Of a DNA stretch of 8,811 nucleotides, positions 6,230 to 8,811 are shown piece after piece; position 1 is the first letter of the stretch, and every line of letters begins with the position of its first letter. The DNA is from SHYG01 sp041485445 (GTDB taxonomy: Bacteria; Chloroflexota; Dehalococcoidia; Lucifugimonadales; UBA3495). The DNA lies in the NCBI GenBank assembly GCA_041485445.1, contig JBGPJN010000125.1, positions 1 through 8,811 on the forward strand, read 5' to 3'. The translations under genes and the position numbers were made by a program. Under the pieces are notes generated by a model. That model saw nothing but the letters and a program-made list of their open reading frames with translations. It did not search any database and was not told where the DNA came from.

Positions 6230-7675
6230 TCAGATCCCCCTCCGGACTGCCCGCAGCGAAAAAGGCTTGGGGGATATGGCCAGGCCAAAAACCTCCTCTT
6301 CCGACAAGGGCCGCGTGTCCGGTTCCGCCACTTGAAACTGGTACCGGTGGAGCAGCCTGCTCACGTGCAGCCAGACGACTAACTCGCCGAACCGCCGGCC
6401 GGGGCACGCCCGGTGCCCCACGCCGAAGGGTATGAAGGCGTTGCCGGCCAGGGCCGCCGGGGGAGAGCCATCCGGCTGGGGCAGGAATCGGTCCGGCAGG
6501 AATTCGTCGGGCCGGTCCCAGAACCTGGGGTCATGGTGTATTGCGTAAACATTGCCCAGCACCTGTGCGCCTTGTGGTATGGTGAACCCGCCCACCTCGC
6601 AGCGCTGCCCGGCCTTGTGTGGCACGGCCAGCGGTCCAATGGTGCGGTACCGCATGCTCTCCAAGAGCACCGAGTTTAGGTAAGGGAGCCGGTCCCGGTC
6701 TTCCAGCGTCGGCCGGCGGTCCAATCCAATTACCCGGTCCATCTCCTCATGGACCCGGCTTTGAACCTCGGGTCGATTGGCCAGGATGAGCAGCAACCAG
6801 CTCACCGTCTGGGCCGAGGTATCGATTCCCGCGAAAAGCAGGTCGCTGATCAGGAGCAGGACTGTTTCCCTGGAAATCTCTCCCTGGTTCTCCTTGGCCA
6901 GCATCACCTCCACCAAGCAGGTCGGGTTTGCCAGGTCAAGGCCGGGGCGCGCCCGGGCACCGTCAATCAGGGAGCCAATGATGCGATCGCGGATAACTAA
7001 CTTCCCTTTCGCTTCCTCTGCGGTGTTGTTTGGCAATATCTTCAGCCACGGGATGTAGTCCCCCAGGTTGGTTGCGGTGGCGTGTTGGAACACCCAGTAA
7101 ACCAGATTGACCAGCTCGTCTCGTTGCTTCGCGAACTCTCCAGTGTCACTTTCATCGCTGCCGAAGATGGCGCGAAACATGATCATCGCGTTGCTGCGGG
7201 GCAGCATCTCTCGCGGCTCCACCAGGAGTCCGGAATCGCTCCGCTCCCCCACCTCCTGGACCAGGGAGTTCACTACCTCTTCTATGTGTTGCTCACGGAT
7301 CTGCTGGAGCCGCCGCATACTGAGCAACTCTCGGTTGGCAAACCGTTGCAGTTGTCGCCAGTGCTCTCCGTACGGCGCGAAGGCCAGGTCCTTACCGTGG
7401 TGGGACAAGATGTCGTTGACCTCGCCCACCCACCGGTCCGCCAGCTCGGTCTTGTCAAAAGCCTCCTTCAATAAGTCGGGGTGGCTGATGACCACGGTGG
7501 GCACGCTACCGAACCGCAGGGAGCAGATGTCGCCATACTGTTTGGCGATGCGGTTTATGGCCAGGTGGGGCTGATTGCCAAGGCCTAGCAGCGAGCCGAA
7601 GACGGGCAGGCCTCTTGGGCCTGGTGGAGCCTTGCTGGGGGGAGCCTTGACCGGCGATGACCTGTCCGCGTCCAA
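6230..7675 (-). CDS. Cytochrome P450, class E group I (microsomal CYP2-like) type
   Basis: This is a heme-thiolate monooxygenase of about 481 residues. Residue numbers run from the TTG at 7675. The sequence shows the Pro-rich hinge PPGPRGLPVFG (17-27), the I-helix AGIDTS (282-287) for oxygen activation, ExxR (Glu339-Arg342), the PDRF segment (394-397) and the heme loop FGVGHRACPG (417-426) with axial Cys424. These, and the microsomal-like hinge, place it nearer eukaryote-type class E enzymes than classical soluble bacterial P450s, but there is no N-terminal membrane helix. In the C-helix WRQLQRF, the heme-propionate Arg of the usual WxxxR is Gln. Start: TTG 7675 has AGGGAGG 6 bases upstream (7688-7682), so I prefer it to the TTG at 7699, which would add eight residues and lacks a good site. 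No ferredoxin or reductase is in the window, so the electron donor must be encoded elsewhere. The substrate is unknown. Confidence 0.93.
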   Translation of the reverse strand: MDADRSSPVKAPPSKAPPGPRGLPVFGSLLGLGNQPHLAINRIAKQYGDICSLRFGSVPTVVISHPDLLKEAFDKTELADRWVGEVNDILSHHGKDLAFAPYGEHWRQLQRFANRELLSMRRLQQIREQHIEEVVNSLVQEVGERSDSGLLVEPREMLPRSNAMIMFRAIFGSDESDTGEFAKQRDELVNLVYWVFQHATATNLGDYIPWLKILPNNTAEEAKGKLVIRDRIIGSLIDGARARPGLDLANPTCLVEVMLAKENQGEISRETVLLLISDLLFAGIDTSAQTVSWLLLILANRPEVQSRVHEEMDRVIGLDRRPTLEDRDRLPYLNSVLLESMRYRTIGPLAVPHKAGQRCEVGGFTIPQGAQVLGNVYAIHHDPRFWDRPDEFLPDRFLPQPDGSPPAALAGNAFIPFGVGHRACPGRRFGELVVWLHVSRLLHRYQFQVAEPDTRPLSEEEVFGLAISPKPFSLRAVRRGI

Positions 7676-7805
7676 ATAGGACCTCCCTGGAGGAGGCAAC
7701 TTCTTGCCCCAGAATACCTCTGGACCTTAGCGGCTCATCGTGCCATGTACAGCGCGCCAGCAGGGGAAGGGAGCCGGAGAAGGGCCTGGGGGGTCCTCGT
7801 GAGGG

Positions 7806-7834
7806 ATTATGGCCGCTCCGGCGGCGGCAGTCCA
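7806..7834 (-). promoter_or_regulatory. Possible promoter for the P450 gene
   Basis: On the - strand, TGGACT (7834-7829, four of six -35 bases) and CATAAT (7811-7806, five of six -10 bases) are separated by 17 bases. The site lies between the tRNA and the P450 and would leave a leader of about 125 bases. The spacer is GC-rich and itself contains a small inverted repeat, GCCGC/GCGGC, so the assignment is tentative. Confidence 0.33.
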
Positions 7835-7844
7835 GGCGGGAGTT

Positions 7845-7918
7845 TGGCTGGGGATCGAGGATTCGAACCTCGGCTATCTGATCCAGAGTCAGACGTACTA
7901 CCGCTATACTAATCCCCA
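7845..7918 (-). tRNA. tRNA-Gln (anticodon CTG), CCA end encoded
   Basis: The - strand folds as a full cloverleaf of 74 bases. The acceptor TGGGGAT pairs with ATCCCCA; the D-stem is GTAT/GTAC with loop AGCGGTA. The anticodon stem TCTGA/TCAGA encloses the loop CTCTGGA, with anticodon CTG at 7886-7884. The T-stem CGAGG/CCTCG encloses TTCGAAT. The discriminator is G, the first pair is U-A as is usual for bacterial tRNA-Gln, and CCA is encoded. It reads CAG codons, which are frequent in the neighbouring genes. Confidence 0.96.
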
Positions 7919-7935
7919 GTGCCGCCACCAGATTT

Positions 7936-7964
7936 ATGGTAGTAACCTGGGTGCTCCCTGTCAA
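7936..7964 (-). promoter_or_regulatory. Sigma70-type promoter of the tRNA-Gln gene
   Basis: On the - strand a perfect -35 TTGACA (7964-7959) and a -10 TACCAT (7941-7936, four of six) are separated by exactly 17 bases. The -10 ends 17 bases before the mature tRNA 5' end, a normal arrangement for a short tRNA precursor. Confidence 0.68.
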
Positions 7965-8002
7965 GGAGTCCCCTTCCCCACCAGGACCGTGTCATTTGGT
8001 GG

Positions 8003-8028
8003 CAGGGGCGGTTCACGAATCGCCCCTG
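8003..8028. repeat. Isolated hairpin between the transporter gene and the tRNA
   Basis: CAGGGGCG (8003-8010) pairs perfectly with CGCCCCTG (8021-8028); weaker inner pairing leaves a small loop. No T-run follows on either strand. It could be a processing or boundary structure between the upstream terminator and the tRNA promoter. Its role is unknown. Confidence 0.5.
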
Positions 8029-8032
8029 GGTG

Positions 8033-8077
8033 AAAAAGCGTGCGCCCCGGCGTTTAGTAGCGAAGGGCCGGGGCGCA
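8033..8077 (-). terminator. Strong Rho-independent terminator of the solute-binding protein gene
   Basis: On the - strand the 11-bp perfect stem TGCGCCCCGGC (8077-8067) and GCCGGGGCGCA (8051-8041), with a 15-base loop, is followed by CGC and TTTTT (8037-8033). It starts 29 bases past the stop codon at 8107-8109, the expected place for the end of this leftward transcript. Confidence 0.82.
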
Positions 8078-8106
8078 GAGCCTTGCGCGTTGGTTGTGGC
8101 CCGTAG

Positions 8107-8811
8107 CTACTTGAACTTCATGGTGTTGACCCGGACCCGCGGCGAGTACAGAGGCTCCCAGTCCAGGTTCTTGGCCAGCCCATACACCAGCTGGTTGTGG
8201 AAGAAGGGGATGAAGTACACTTCGTCGTAGGCGATGTCGGCGACCTCAGTCATCAGACGGGTGCGCTCGGGGCCTGTAGGGGTGGCGGAGGCGGTGTCTA
8301 TCTTCTTCTGCAGGTCCGCGTAGCAGACCCGGGAGTTGATGTTGAAGCAGCCCAGCCGCCGGTTGCCCTGAGTCTGCATGTCCAGGATCTCGTTGGAGGT
8401 GGCGGTGGTGAAGATATGCGACGTTGACCGGAAGGGCGCCGCTGGGCCGCGCTGGGCGCAGTCCAGTGCTTGCGCGTACCCCGGTTCTTTGGTGTAGTTG
8501 CCGCACCCGGAGCTGCGGATCTCCGTGTACTTGGACAGCTCCAGGGCGAAGAACTCCGTGGTCACCCCAACGTCCTTCCAATACTTGGCCACCGCCTCCA
8601 TGAACTCCAGGTCCTTGAACACCCGGTTGGCCTGAACGTAGATGTTGATCTTGTGGCTGGGTCGTAGCCGGCCTCCTTGAGCAACTGCTTGGACAAGGTG
8701 GGGTTGTACTCGCGGGGCTTGGAGTTGCGCTCGGTGACACCCGTGGTGCCCTTCACCGAGATGCTCCCCAGGCAGGGGACAGCGCCTTTGTAGAGGGCGT
8801 TGGCGATGGCC
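8107..8811 (-). pseudogene. ABC transporter solute-binding protein, family 5 (peptide/nickel type): 3' part, frameshifted
   Basis: This is the C-terminal part of a periplasmic or lipid-anchored substrate-binding protein of the DppA/OppA class (SBP family 5), which delivers oligopeptides or similar solutes to an ABC importer. From the right edge the frame reads AIANALYKGAVP, then YNPTLSKQLLKEAGYDP, typical family blocks. The reading then shifts: the next frame carries HKINIYVQANRVFKDLEF and runs to the stop, ending in FIPFFHNQLVYGL and RVRVNTMKFK. One base is missing near the GGG run at 8659-8661 (CCC on the coding strand); adding a C gives a seamless GYDPSHKINIY. Either the gene is broken or this is a homopolymer sequencing error. 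Apart from the shift the protein looks well conserved and has no other stop. Its start and the rest of the transporter would lie to the right. A good terminator follows. Confidence 0.85.

Noticed and set aside
6180..6407. Small - strand frame overlapping the P450 3' end
   Set aside because: It is an off-frame shadow of the P450, whose own frame carries the heme loop in this stretch.
2428..7918. A GatCAB tRNA-dependent amidotransferase operon, hinted at by GatA-like and GatC-like genes and a tRNA-Gln gene
   Set aside because: There is no GatB, the amidases look like free-standing relatives, and the tRNA is on the opposite strand under its own promoter. The proximity is probably chance.
7506..7964. 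152-codon - strand frame over the P450 start and the tRNA
   Set aside because: It runs through the tRNA gene and the promoter region and has no recognisable protein pattern.

Overview
This is a high-GC bacterial chromosomal window with short intergenic spacers. Five genes lie on the + strand (left two thirds). A cytochrome P450, a tRNA-Gln and a broken solute-binding protein gene lie on the - strand (right third). The Pro/Thr-rich lipoprotein carrying PW..DGI-type repeats, the amidase/cyclase content and the many hairpin repeats suggest an environmental Chloroflexota (Dehalococcoidia/SAR202-like) genome. That placement is inference from style; no phylogenetic marker is present.

Layout, left to right. 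1-930 is the 3' two thirds of an amidase-signature enzyme. 931-1302 is a spacer with a roughly 207-bp inverted-repeat element and a possible promoter. 1303-2250 is a metal-dependent cyclase-family hydrolase (kynurenine formamidase/isatin hydrolase superfamily). 2251-2427 is a triple-hairpin repeat. 2428-2634 is a 68-residue GatC/AtzG-like small subunit. 2694-4421 is a lipoprotein with six 35-residue repeats and a degenerate zinc-protease site. 4501-5907 is a complete second amidase. 5908-6229 holds a 108-bp element with perfect terminal inverted repeats, a terminator for the opposing P450, and a second copy of the triple-hairpin repeat. 6230-7675 (-) is a class E-type P450 with a probable TTG start. 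7845-7918 (-) is tRNA-Gln(CTG) with a good promoter. 8107-8811 (-) is the 3' part of a family 5 (peptide/nickel type) ABC solute-binding protein, interrupted by a one-base frameshift and followed by a strong terminator.

The two amidases, the cyclase and the small amidase-partner protein look like a module for hydrolysing amide or cyclic amide compounds. The P450 and the transporter protein could add oxidation and uptake, but they are on the other strand and may be unrelated. The oddest item is the lipoprotein. It sits between the small subunit and the amidase that would be its natural partner, uses more A/T-ending codons than its neighbours, and has a peptidase-like fold signature in which two expected zinc ligands are replaced.
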